This document shows positions 52,801-64,000 of a stretch of DNA of 64,000 nucleotides, piece after piece; position 1 is the stretch's first letter; every line of letters begins with the position of its first letter. The notes under the pieces are model-generated. The model did no database searches. It saw only the letters and a program-made list of their open reading frames with translations, and was not told the origin of the DNA. The translations under genes were made by a program, and so were the position numbers. The DNA is from Paraburkholderia hiiakae. GTDB taxonomy: Bacteria; Pseudomonadota; Gammaproteobacteria; Burkholderiales; Burkholderiaceae. The DNA lies in NCBI RefSeq assembly GCF_904848665.1, contig NZ_CAJHCQ010000013.1:186001-250000 (forward strand), written 5' to 3'.

Positions 52801-53805
52801 CAAGGCACGTTCGTTCCGCCCACGCTCATCGAGCTCGACAGCCTCGACGAACTCAAGCGCGAAGTGTTCGGCCCGGTGCTGCACGTGGTGCGCTATCGCC
52901 GCAGCCAGCTGGACAAGCTGCTCGAGCAGATCCGCGCAACGGGCTATGGCCTCACGCTCGGCATTCACACGCGTATCGACGAAACGATTGCGCACGTGAT
53001 TGGCCGTGCGCACGTGGGCAACATCTATGTGAACCGCAACGTGATCGGCGCGGTGGTGGGCGTGCAGCCGTTCGGCGGCGAAGGCCTGTCGGGCACGGGT
53101 CCGAAGGCGGGTGGCGCGCTGTATCTCTCGCGCTTGCTCGCGAAGCGTCCGGCAGGTTTGCCGAAGTCGCTCGCCGATGTGCTCGTCGTGGATGCGCCGC
53201 AAGGTGCCCAAGGCACCAACGGCGCGCCGCAATCGGCACCGCAGTTTGCCCATTCGGCGCTCACGACGCTGCGCGACTGGCTCATCGCCGAGCGCGAGCC
53301 TGCGCTCGCGGCCCGTTGCGACGGCTACCTCGAATACGTGCTCGCGGGCGCCACGGCGGTTTTGCCGGGCCCGACGGGCGAGCGCAACACGTACACGCTT
53401 TCGGCGCGCGGCACGGTGTTGTGCGTGCCCTCCACGGCAACGGGCGCACGCGCACAACTGGCCGTTGCGCTCGCAACGGGCAACCGCGCGTTGTTCCAGG
53501 GCGCAGCAGGCGAAGCGCTGGTGAACGCGCTCCCGGCAACACTGAAGGCACACGTGGCGATCAAGAAGACGGCCGACGCCGACTTCGATGCGGTCCTCTT
53601 CGAAGGCGACAGCGACGAGCTGCTCGCACTCGTGAAGGAAGTGGCCAAGCGTCCTGGCCCGATCGTCTCGGTGCAAGGCGTGGCAGCGCATGCGCTCGCC
53701 AACGGCGATGAAGATTACGCTCTCGAACGACTGCTCGCGGAACGTTCGGTCAGCGTGAATACGGCAGCAGCAGGCGGTAATGCAAATTTGATGACGATCG
53801 GTTAA
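49846..53805 (+). CDS. putA: Trifunctional PutA: repressor, proline dehydrogenase, P5C dehydrogenase
   Basis: A 1319-residue protein converting proline to glutamate in two steps, and repressing its own gene when proline is low. Residues 1-47 are a ribbon-helix-helix domain (TTLGVKVDDLLRARLKDAA). Then comes the FAD-dependent proline dehydrogenase barrel (about 150-560), with ISIKLSALHPRYSRAQ and the YQFATHN-like PQFATHNAYT segment. The aldehyde dehydrogenase part (about 620-1120) has ISPWNFPLAIFMGQ and catalytic Cys910 in SAGQRCSAL. A C-terminal ALDH-like domain completes the long form. ATG 49846 has AAGGAAA upstream; the open frame before it contains the operator. Confidence 0.97.
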   Translation: MASTTLGVKVDDLLRARLKDAATRLERTPHWLIKQAIFAYLEKIEHGQLPPELNGHVGATDLAEGATADDDEAASHPFLEFAQNVQPQSVLRAAITAAYRRPEPECVPFLIGEGRLPANLTGDVTKLATKLVETLRAKGTGGGVEGLIHEFSLSSQEGVALMCLAEALLRIPDRATRDALIRDKISKGDWKSHVGHAPSLFVNAATWGLMITGKLVTTNSETGLSSALTRMIGKGGEPLIRKGVDMAMRLMGEQFVTGENISEALANSRKFEARGFRYSYDMLGEAATTEADAQRYYASYEQAIHAIGKAAGGRGIYEGPGISIKLSALHPRYSRAQQERTMSELLPRVRALAVLARRYDIGLNIDAEEADRLELSLDLLEALCFDPELAGWNGIGFVVQAYQKRCPFVIDYIVDLARRSRHRIMVRLVKGAYWDTEIKRAQVDGLEGYPVYTRKIYTDVSYLACAKKLLGAPDAVYPQFATHNAYTLSAIYHLAGQNYYPGQYEFQCLHGMGEPLYEEVTGPLAQGKLNRPCRVYAPVGTHETLLAYLVRRLLENGANTSFVNRIADASVPVSELVTNPIDDATKVVPLGAPHAKIPLPRELYGNERFNSMGLDLSNEHRLASLSSALLASAHHPWRAAPLLADNVIADSAVRDVRNPADHRDLVGTVVEATSEHVSAALSHAVAAAPIWQATPVEARADCLARAADLLEAQMHTLMGLIVREAGKSLPNAVAEIREAIDFLRYYSTQIRDEFSNDTHRPLGPVVCISPWNFPLAIFMGQVAAALAAGNTVLAKPAEQTPLIAAQAVRILREAGVPAGAVQLLPGNGETVGAALVADHRTRAVMFTGSTEVARLINKTLSERLDSEGRPIPLIAETGGQNAMIVDSSALAEQVVADVLQSAFDSAGQRCSALRVLCLQDDVADRTLEMLTGAMKELAVGNPDRLSTDVGPVIDIDAKRGIDTHVAGMREKGRKVQQMPTPDTCAQGTFVPPTLIELDSLDELKREVFGPVLHVVRYRRSQLDKLLEQIRATGYGLTLGIHTRIDETIAHVIGRAHVGNIYVNRNVIGAVVGVQPFGGEGLSGTGPKAGGALYLSRLLAKRPAGLPKSLADVLVVDAPQGAQGTNGAPQSAPQFAHSALTTLRDWLIAEREPALAARCDGYLEYVLAGATAVLPGPTGERNTYTLSARGTVLCVPSTATGARAQLAVALATGNRALFQGAAGEALVNALPATLKAHVAIKKTADADFDAVLFEGDSDELLALVKEVAKRPGPIVSVQGVAAHALANGDEDYALERLLAERSVSVNTAAAGGNANLMTIG

Positions 53806-53901
53806 GCGCAAGCCATACTGTCGGTCGTCTCAAGACAAGGAAGCGGCAAGGCTCATCGAATCCGAAGCCGCTCGTTTGATACCTGGTACCAAGGAGAAGC
53901 A

Positions 53902-55050
53902 ATGCAACACACGATGAAGCAGCTGGCAGGCGCAACGCTTGTTGCCGCCCTGTCGCTGGCGGGGACTGCGCACGCACAACAAGCCGAAGACGTGAAGATC
54001 GGTTTCGCCGGTCCGATGACGGGTGCGCAGGCGCACTATGGCAAGGACTTCCAGAACGGCATCACGCTCGCAGTCGAAGAAGAAAACGCAACGAAGCCCA
54101 TGATCGGCGGCAAGCCGGTTCACTTCGTGCTCGACTCGGCCGACGATCAGGCTGACCCGCGCACCGGCACGACGGTCGCACAGAAGCTCGTCGACGACGG
54201 CATCAAGGGCATGCTCGGCCACTTCAACTCGGGCACGACGATCCCGGCTTCGCGCATCTACGCGAACGCAGGTATCCCGCAGATCGCCATGGCGACGGCG
54301 CCTGAATACACGCAGCAAGGCTTCAACACCACGTTCCGCATGATGACCTCGGACACGCAGCAAGGTTCGGTGGCGGGCGCGTTCGCGGTGAAGAGCCTGG
54401 GCATGAAGAAGATCGTCGTGATCGACGACCGCACGGCTTACGGCCAGGGTCTCGCCGACGAATTCTCGAAGGCTGCGAAGGCTGCGGGCGGCACCATCAT
54501 CGACCGTGAGTACACCAACGACAAGGCCGTCGACTTCAAGTCGGTTCTGACGAAGGCGAAGGCGATGAACCCCGACCTGGTCTACTTCGGCGGCGCGGAT
54601 TCGCAAGCGGCACCGATGGTCAAGCAGATGAAGTCGCTCGGCATCAAGGCCCCGCTGATGGGCGGCGAAATGGTGCACACGCCGACTTTCCTGCAGATCG
54701 CGGGTGACGCAGCGAACGGCACGGTGGCATCGCTCGCCGGCCTGCCGCTCGACCAGATGCCGGGTGGCAAGGACTACGTCACGAAGTACAAGAAGCGCTT
54801 CGGCGAAGACGTGCAGACCTATTCGCCGTACGCCTACGACGGCGCAATGGCGATGTTCGCGGCCATGAAGAAGGCCAACTCGACGGATCCGGCGAAGTAC
54901 CTGCCGTTCCTCGCGAAGACCAGCATGCAGGCTGTCACGACGTCGGACCTCGCGTACGATCAGCGCGGCGACCTGAAGAACGGCGGCATCACGCTGTACA
55001 AGGTTGTCGACGGCAAGTGGACGACGCTGCAAAGCGTGGGCGGCAAGTAA
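53902..55050 (+). CDS. livK: Branched-chain amino acid-type ABC transporter substrate-binding protein
   Basis: A 382-residue periplasmic protein with a clear signal peptide (cleavage near GTAHAQQAED). The mature start VKIGFAGPMTGAQAHYGKDFQNG and later MTSDTQQGSVAGAF, VVIDDRTAYGQGLADEF and PYAYDGAMAMFAAM are typical of LivK/LivJ. AAGGAGAA lies before the ATG. It is 96 bp after putA and could be co-transcribed or have its own promoter. It is an orphan here: no permease genes adjoin. It is not especially similar to the tandem pair at 21-24 kb. Confidence 0.93.
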   Translation: MQHTMKQLAGATLVAALSLAGTAHAQQAEDVKIGFAGPMTGAQAHYGKDFQNGITLAVEEENATKPMIGGKPVHFVLDSADDQADPRTGTTVAQKLVDDGIKGMLGHFNSGTTIPASRIYANAGIPQIAMATAPEYTQQGFNTTFRMMTSDTQQGSVAGAFAVKSLGMKKIVVIDDRTAYGQGLADEFSKAAKAAGGTIIDREYTNDKAVDFKSVLTKAKAMNPDLVYFGGADSQAAPMVKQMKSLGIKAPLMGGEMVHTPTFLQIAGDAANGTVASLAGLPLDQMPGGKDYVTKYKKRFGEDVQTYSPYAYDGAMAMFAAMKKANSTDPAKYLPFLAKTSMQAVTTSDLAYDQRGDLKNGGITLYKVVDGKWTTLQSVGGK

Positions 55051-55073
55051 GCATCTGACGCCCGGCTGAAGTC

Positions 55074-55113
55074 AAAAGCCCCGCGGGATCGAAAGATCTG
55101 CGGGGCTTTTGTT
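55074..55113. terminator. Terminator after the LivK-like gene
   Basis: AAAAGCCCCGC pairs with GCGGGGCTTTT, with an inner GATC/GATC helix capped by GAAA. Placed between convergent genes, it can serve both. Confidence 0.85.
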
Positions 55114-55173
55114 TATGCGCTCACAATGACTCATCCAGCTCGAAAGGTGAGCTTATTCAGGATTCCTTTTCAG

Positions 55174-56892
55174 TCACCCGCCGCGTGTTTTCTTGCCTGC
55201 CTCGCGAATCTGTTCGAGCGTAGCCGCAGGCGTGCTCGCTTCCTTCGTCACACGGATCTCGATCAGTGCGGGTTTGCCTGCCGTGAGCGCGCGCTCCAGC
55301 GCGCTCGCGAATTGCGCCGTGGTCGTGACGACTTCGCCGTGCGCGCCGAACGACTGCGCAAACGCCGCGAAGTCAGGGTTCGTGAGCTGCGTGCCATGCA
55401 CGCGATTCGGATAGTGGCGCTCCTGATGCATGCGAATCGTGCCGTAGTGCGAGTTGTTCACGACGATGAACACGACATTCAGCCCGTACTGCATCGCCGT
55501 GGCGAGTTCCGATGAGGCCATCATGAAGCAGCCATCGCCCGCGAGCGCGACCACGGTGCGCGAAGGATAGAGCGACTTCGCAGCGATCGCGGCGGGCACG
55601 CCGTAGCCCATCGCGCCGCTCGTGGGCGCGAGTTGCGAACGGAAGTGGCGATACGCGAAATGGCGATGCAGCCATGTCGCGTAGTTGCCCGCGCCATTCG
55701 TGACGATCGCGTCGTCGGGCAGGCGTGCGCGCAGTTGCTGCATGACTTCGCCGAGTTGCACGTCGCCCGGCATCGGCAGCGGCTTGCGCCATGCGTGCCA
55801 CGCCTCGTGCGCTTCGGCGGCACTGCCGGCCCACGCCGGTTGAGCGGGTGCGGGAAGCTCTGCGAGTAGCGCCGCGATTTCCGCGAGGCCCGAAACGATC
55901 GGCAGATCCGCTGCATAGACGCGACCGAGTTCCTCCGCACCTTGATGCACGTGAATGAGCGTTTGCTTCGTCCTGGGAATATCGAAGAGCGTGTAGCCGC
56001 CCGTCGTGGATTCGCCCAGACGCGGACCGAGCGCGAGCAGCACGTCGGCTTCGCGAATGCGCTTCGCGAGCGCGGGATTCACGCCGAGACCCACATCGCC
56101 CGCGTAGTTCGGGTGCTCGTTGTTGAGCGTGTCCTGGAAGCGGAACGCGAGGCCGACCGGCAATTGCCAGTTCTCGACGAAGCGCTGGAAGTCCGCGCAT
56201 GCCTGTGTGTTCCAGCCATGTCCGCCCGCGATCACGAACGGCTTCTTCGCACCCGCGAGCAGTTCGCGCACGCGCTCCATCTGAGCCGCGGAAGGCGAGG
56301 CCTGCACGCGCTGCGCGGGCGGCGCGATGGGTTGCGCTTCGGCTGCGGGAATCGCGCCGCTCAGCATGTCTTCGGGCAGCGCGAGCACGACCGGGCCCGG
56401 GCGGCCCGACATCGCAATATGGAACGCGTGGCTCAGATATTCGGGCACGCGGCGCGCGTCGTCGATCTGCGTGACCCACTTGGCCATCTGGCCGAACATG
56501 CGTCGATAGTCGATTTCCTGGAACGCCTCGCGGTCCATCTGATCCCGCGCGACCTGGCCGATCAGCAGGATCATCGGCGTGGAGTCCTGGAACGCCGTGT
56601 GCACGCCAATCGAGGCGTGCGTGGCGCCCGGCCCGCGCGTGACGAGCGCGACGCCCGGCTTGCCCGTGAGCTTGCCGATCGCTTCCGCCATGTTCGCCGC
56701 CGCCGCCTCGTGACGGCACACCACGGTTTCGATCTTCGCGGTTTCGTCGGACAACGAATCGAGCACCGCGAGATAGCTCTCGCCCGGTACGCAGAACACG
56801 CGCTCGACGCCATTGGCGACGAGTGCGTCGACGACGAGGCGAGCGCCGGTGGTGGTGGCTTCGGTAGTGGCGGATGCGTTCGGCTGCTGCAT
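55174..56892 (-). CDS. Thiamine-pyrophosphate enzyme, acetolactate synthase large subunit-like
   Basis: A 572-residue TPP-dependent enzyme with three domains. The N-terminal PYR domain has the catalytic glutamate in VVCRHEAAAANMAEA and GVALVTRGPGATHA; the C-terminal PP domain has the metal-binding motif VVALAGDGCFMMASSEL...NNSHYGTIR. It lacks a linked ilvN small-subunit gene and differs from anabolic IlvB, so it may be catabolic or act on another 2-keto acid. The ATG at 56892 is preceded by GGAGA. It is downstream of sdaA on the same strand, whose product pyruvate is a possible substrate (inference). Confidence 0.87.
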   Translation of the reverse strand: MQQPNASATTEATTTGARLVVDALVANGVERVFCVPGESYLAVLDSLSDETAKIETVVCRHEAAAANMAEAIGKLTGKPGVALVTRGPGATHASIGVHTAFQDSTPMILLIGQVARDQMDREAFQEIDYRRMFGQMAKWVTQIDDARRVPEYLSHAFHIAMSGRPGPVVLALPEDMLSGAIPAAEAQPIAPPAQRVQASPSAAQMERVRELLAGAKKPFVIAGGHGWNTQACADFQRFVENWQLPVGLAFRFQDTLNNEHPNYAGDVGLGVNPALAKRIREADVLLALGPRLGESTTGGYTLFDIPRTKQTLIHVHQGAEELGRVYAADLPIVSGLAEIAALLAELPAPAQPAWAGSAAEAHEAWHAWRKPLPMPGDVQLGEVMQQLRARLPDDAIVTNGAGNYATWLHRHFAYRHFRSQLAPTSGAMGYGVPAAIAAKSLYPSRTVVALAGDGCFMMASSELATAMQYGLNVVFIVVNNSHYGTIRMHQERHYPNRVHGTQLTNPDFAAFAQSFGAHGEVVTTTAQFASALERALTAGKPALIEIRVTKEASTPAATLEQIREAGKKTRGG

Positions 56893-56966
56893 GACGGTCA
56901 AGTCTCCTTCGATCGTTACGTGATTACGTCTGGATACTTCGGGCAAGGCGACAGCGCTTGAACGAA

Positions 56967-58355
<1,389 letters not shown>

Positions 58356-58460
58356 GGGTACTGCTCCTGCTTGTCTGACGTTGGTTTGCGGGGATGCGGC
58401 GCGGAAGTCACGTTCCGCGGCATCGTTAGTTCCGTGCCGCCGCCGCAACCCGGGCGCGGT

Positions 58461-59669
58461 TTACCGCGCCGGCAACGGCAGACAGACGGCGAGCCACGCG
58501 GGCGGCGTGGGCGCGAGTTTCAGCGCGACCGGCGCAAAGCGGCCGTCGAGTCGCGCCGCAAGGTGAAACAGTTCCGCGGCGTTCTTCGGGTCCCACTGGC
58601 CGGTATAGCCTGGCAGGCCCGCTTCGCGCCGCTTGGCGTCGAACGGTACGTTCGAATGCACGAATTCCTCGTGCGATTTCTGGCCGAGCGCATAGGGCGT
58701 GAGCCAGTCGAGCGCACCCGCGAGCGTGGCGCCGTTGGCCGCGCGTTCGGTCAGCCAGTTGCGGTTGTGGCGTCGCGCGGCGAGCGCGGCGGTCACGAGC
58801 GGCTGCAGATCGTAGGTCACGTAGTGCAGCGCGTCGCGCTCGGTGAAGTCGAGCGTCGAGCCGTCGGGCGCGACGTTGTCGCCGAGATGCTCCACGAAGA
58901 GCCGTTGCGCCGTCGCGATCATCTTGCGGTTGTCGAGCGTGAACGCGATCATCGCGATCAGTTTGACCCGATGGCTCTGCCAGTTGTTCGCGAAAGTTCC
59001 CTTGAGCGGACGCGACTGCGCATCGACCTGCGCGATATAGCCGTTCGCGAAGCTGTTCAGGAACTGCATCGTCGCATTGCGCGTTTTTACGGGCAGTGCG
59101 CTCGCGGTCATGTCGTAGGCGAGTATCAGCCCCTCGAAACGCGTTTCGTCGATGGGATTGAAGCTCGGCTTGTACGTGGTAACCCACGCGAGCAGAAAGC
59201 GGTCCACGAGCCTCAGAAAGCGTTCGTCGCTCGTTGCGCGCCACGCGAGCGCGGCGTTGCGCATGAGGTCGAGCTCCTTCGCGGCCTCGACACTCTGATC
59301 GTAGATGCCTTCGTGCGGCAGCGTGCCCTCGGTGTGCAGGCGCGGCAATGGACGCGGCATGTCGTTCACATGCGTCAGCACGTCGGCCACGAGCGCCTTC
59401 ACGCCCGGGTCGGAGTTGGTGCGCTCGCTCGATTGCAGCGCGGGTGCCGCGCAGAAGTTCATCGCCGCGTGGGCCGTGCCAGCGAAGGTGCCGGCGAGCG
59501 ATGCGCAGGCGAGCGCCAGCGCGGCGGCAAGGCGCTGCGGGCGGTTTTGCAACGTGCCGCGCGCGTGCCGGGTCTGCCGGACCGAATTCCGCGTTGCGGT
59601 ATGCGGTAAGTCCCGCAATGAGTCCCGCAGTGGAACCCGCAGTAGATCCGTTTCCACCTTCCGCGCCAT
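58461..59669 (-). CDS. Alginate lyase-family secreted protein
   Basis: A 402-residue protein with an (alpha/alpha) barrel-type sequence of the alginate lyase superfamily (PF05426-like). The core motif FANNWQSHRVKLIAMIAF and later DFTERDALHYVTYDLQPL match the family's catalytic Asn/His and Tyr regions. A signal peptide lies after an unusually long N-terminal stretch (about residues 45-68, RLAAALALACASLAGTFAGTAHA), so the true start is probably later, at an alternative codon. It is inserted between sdaA and gcvP, unrelated in function. The real polymer substrate is not known. Confidence 0.75.
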   Translation of the reverse strand: MARKVETDLLRVPLRDSLRDLPHTATRNSVRQTRHARGTLQNRPQRLAAALALACASLAGTFAGTAHAAMNFCAAPALQSSERTNSDPGVKALVADVLTHVNDMPRPLPRLHTEGTLPHEGIYDQSVEAAKELDLMRNAALAWRATSDERFLRLVDRFLLAWVTTYKPSFNPIDETRFEGLILAYDMTASALPVKTRNATMQFLNSFANGYIAQVDAQSRPLKGTFANNWQSHRVKLIAMIAFTLDNRKMIATAQRLFVEHLGDNVAPDGSTLDFTERDALHYVTYDLQPLVTAALAARRHNRNWLTERAANGATLAGALDWLTPYALGQKSHEEFVHSNVPFDAKRREAGLPGYTGQWDPKNAAELFHLAARLDGRFAPVALKLAPTPPAWLAVCLPLPAR

Positions 59670-59787
59670 GCGCGACTCCCTGATTCAAGGCTGACAGGTG
59701 TGTGATGTTAGCGGTTTGCGGCGGCAAATGTGAGGGGGATGACTGCCGCTGCGCTAACCGGAGGTAACGCAGCGGCGCGGACCAGGC

Positions 59788-62739
<2,952 letters not shown>

Positions 62740-62821
62740 AGGGATTCCGGGTTTTTACGGCCGGCGCGGGCGGCGTTGTGAGCGCGCCGCCGCGCCGTGG
62801 CGGTTAAGGCAAGGTTGCGAG

Positions 62822-63202
62822 TTAAGCGCCGATAGCCTTTTCGTAGGCGGCGGCGTCGATCAGCGAATCGAGCTTGGCGTCGGCGGCGGGCTTGATCTTG
62901 AAGAGCCACGACTCGTACGGCGCGCCGTTCACCTGGTCGGGCGTATCGACGAGCGACGTGTTGGCTTCGATGATCTCGCCTGCGACCGGCGCGTAGATGT
63001 CCGAGGCGGCCTTGACCGACTCGATTACGGCAACGGCGTCGCCGGCCGTGACCGCGCGGCCGGCTTCCGGCAGCTCGAGGAAGACGATGTCGCCGAGCGC
63101 TTCCTGCGCGTGGTCGGTGATGCCGATGGTCAGCGTGCCGTCGGCTTCGGTGCGGATCCACTCGTGCGATTCGGTGTATTTCAGATCGGCCGGGATGCTC
63201 AT
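62822..63202 (-). CDS. gcvH: Glycine cleavage system H protein
   Basis: A 126-residue lipoyl carrier. The lipoylated lysine is in VIESVKAASDIYAPVAGE, and the N terminus YTESHEWIRTEADG is typical. It shuttles the aminomethyl group between GcvP, GcvT and the lipoamide dehydrogenase. Located between gcvT and gcvP. Confidence 0.97.
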   Translation of the reverse strand: MSIPADLKYTESHEWIRTEADGTLTIGITDHAQEALGDIVFLELPEAGRAVTAGDAVAVIESVKAASDIYAPVAGEIIEANTSLVDTPDQVNGAPYESWLFKIKPAADAKLDSLIDAAAYEKAIGA

Positions 63203-63277
63203 GGTTGCTCCAGTGCGTGGTTCGGTTTTTGTTGCTCGAAAGGGGGAGGGCGTGCGCGGCGGCAGGATCCTCGCGGA

Positions 63278-64000
63278 TCAGGCGGCGAGCACCTTGCCGT
63301 TGCGCACGAACGGCAGTTTTACCACGCTTGCGGGAAGGGCTTTGTCACGGATCTGCACCTGCACGACATCGCCCGGCTGCACGCCCTGCGGCACGCGCGC
63401 GAAGGCGATGGATTCCTGCATGCTCGGCGAGAACGTGCCGCTCGTGATCTCGCCCTCGCCATGCGGCGTGAGCACTTTCTGGTGCGCGCGCAGCACGCCG
63501 CCGGCCTTGCCGTTTTCCTTCTGCAGGATCAGGCCGACGAAGGCCGAACGCGAGCCGTTCGCTTCCAGCGCCGGACGGCCGACGAAGTCGCGCGGCTCCT
63601 TCATGTCGACGGTCCAGGCGAGGCCGGCGTCGAGCGGCGAGACGCCGTCGTCCATGTCCTGGCCGTAGAGGTTCATGCCCGCTTCGAGGCGCAGCGTGTC
63701 ACGGGCGCCCAGGCCGCAGGGTTTCACGCCCTGGCGCTGCAGGGCGTCCCAGAACTCGCACACGGCCACTGCGGGCAACACGATTTCGAAGCCGTCTTCG
63801 CCGGTGTAGCCCGTACGCGCGATCATCAGCTCGCCGAACGGCGTGGCTTCGATCTTCGCGGCGTTGAAGGGTTTGAGAACTTCGGTGTCGCTGCGCGACG
63901 AGGGCGCGACCTGCCAGACCTTTTCGCGCGCGTTCGGGCCTTGCACGGCGACGATCGCGAGATCGCGGCGCGGCGTGATGGTGAGGCCGAAGCCGCCTTC
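63278..64000 (-). CDS. gcvT: Aminomethyltransferase (T protein of glycine cleavage), 5' end outside window
   Basis: The C-terminal 240 residues of GcvT, which releases ammonia and makes 5,10-methylene-tetrahydrofolate. Visible motifs include MIARTGYTGEDGFEIVLP and LGARDTLRLEAGMNLYGQDMD, which bind folate, and the barrel domain end GDVVQVQIRDKALPASVVKLPF. The frame stays open to the window edge, with the start outside. Any glycine riboswitch for the operon would also be outside. Confidence 0.95.
   Translation of the reverse strand, partial: EGGFGLTITPRRDLAIVAVQGPNAREKVWQVAPSSRSDTEVLKPFNAAKIEATPFGELMIARTGYTGEDGFEIVLPAVAVCEFWDALQRQGVKPCGLGARDTLRLEAGMNLYGQDMDDGVSPLDAGLAWTVDMKEPRDFVGRPALEANGSRSAFVGLILQKENGKAGGVLRAHQKVLTPHGEGEITSGTFSPSMQESIAFARVPQGVQPGDVVQVQIRDKALPASVVKLPFVRNGKVLAA

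Noticed and set aside
49804..53811. A 1335-codon open frame antisense to putA
   Set aside because: A mirror effect of strong third-position GC bias; it is arginine/histidine-rich with no domain and PutA explains the sequence.

Overview
The window looks like an origin-proximal part of the main chromosome of a Burkholderia/Paraburkholderia-type betaproteobacterium. The DNA is GC-rich. It carries the mnmG-rsmG-parA-parB block with two perfect parS sites, the complete atpIBEFHAGDC operon, hemE, priA, a trifunctional putA with an N-terminal DNA-binding domain, and a gcvTHP-sdaA locus. There are no rRNA or tRNA genes, insertion sequences, phage genes or CRISPR arrays that I can see. Most of the window is core metabolism and housekeeping.

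Layout. 1-9.8 kb: end of a YbdK-type ligase, a MarR regulator with a four-cysteine tail, a glutamine amidotransferase, an Old Yellow Enzyme homologue, a SET-domain protein, an OmpR-type two-component system, and phenylalanine hydroxylase (phhA, phhB) divergent from an Lrp/AsnC regulator. 10-15.5 kb: a CYTH protein, a LysR regulator divergent from mmsA, and a GMC oxidoreductase. 15.8-20.7 kb: a first branched-chain/HAAT-type ABC transporter (two ATPases, binding protein, two permeases). 20.7-27.9 kb: a structured intergenic region and a second HAAT transporter with two tandem binding proteins and a permease-ATPase fusion; its terminator stem contains parS. 28-41.7 kb: mnmG-rsmG-parAB, an anion permease and the ATP synthase operon. 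42-49.3 kb: an acyl-CoA synthetase, a 745-bp non-coding region with a candidate structured RNA, a polar amino acid binding lipoprotein, hemE and priA. 49.4-55 kb: a 49-residue membrane protein divergent from putA, then a LIV-type binding protein. 55.1-64 kb (minus strand): an acetolactate-synthase-like enzyme, sdaA, an alginate-lyase-family protein and gcvP-gcvH-gcvT.

How the genes work together. Amino acid capture and breakdown dominate: HAAT transporters and binding proteins, Phe to Tyr (phhAB), valine end products (mmsA), proline to glutamate (putA), glycine to one-carbon units (gcv) and serine to pyruvate (sdaA). These feed respiration and the ATP synthase encoded in the middle. ParABS ties the mnmG region to chromosome segregation.

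The most interesting signals are regulatory: (1) parS inside the stem of a transcription terminator; (2) an inverted repeat with two GTTGCA motifs, the known PutA target, overlapping a putative putA promoter; (3) three 10-bp-phased OmpR-like half-sites upstream of a candidate minus-strand RNA that can form a pseudoknot; (4) a second candidate structured RNA ahead of the second ABC operon; (5) four 11-bp tandem repeats between a response regulator gene and its kinase gene; (6) a LivF-type ATPase whose Walker A lysine is an arginine. All of these come from reading the sequence only and need experimental or comparative tests.
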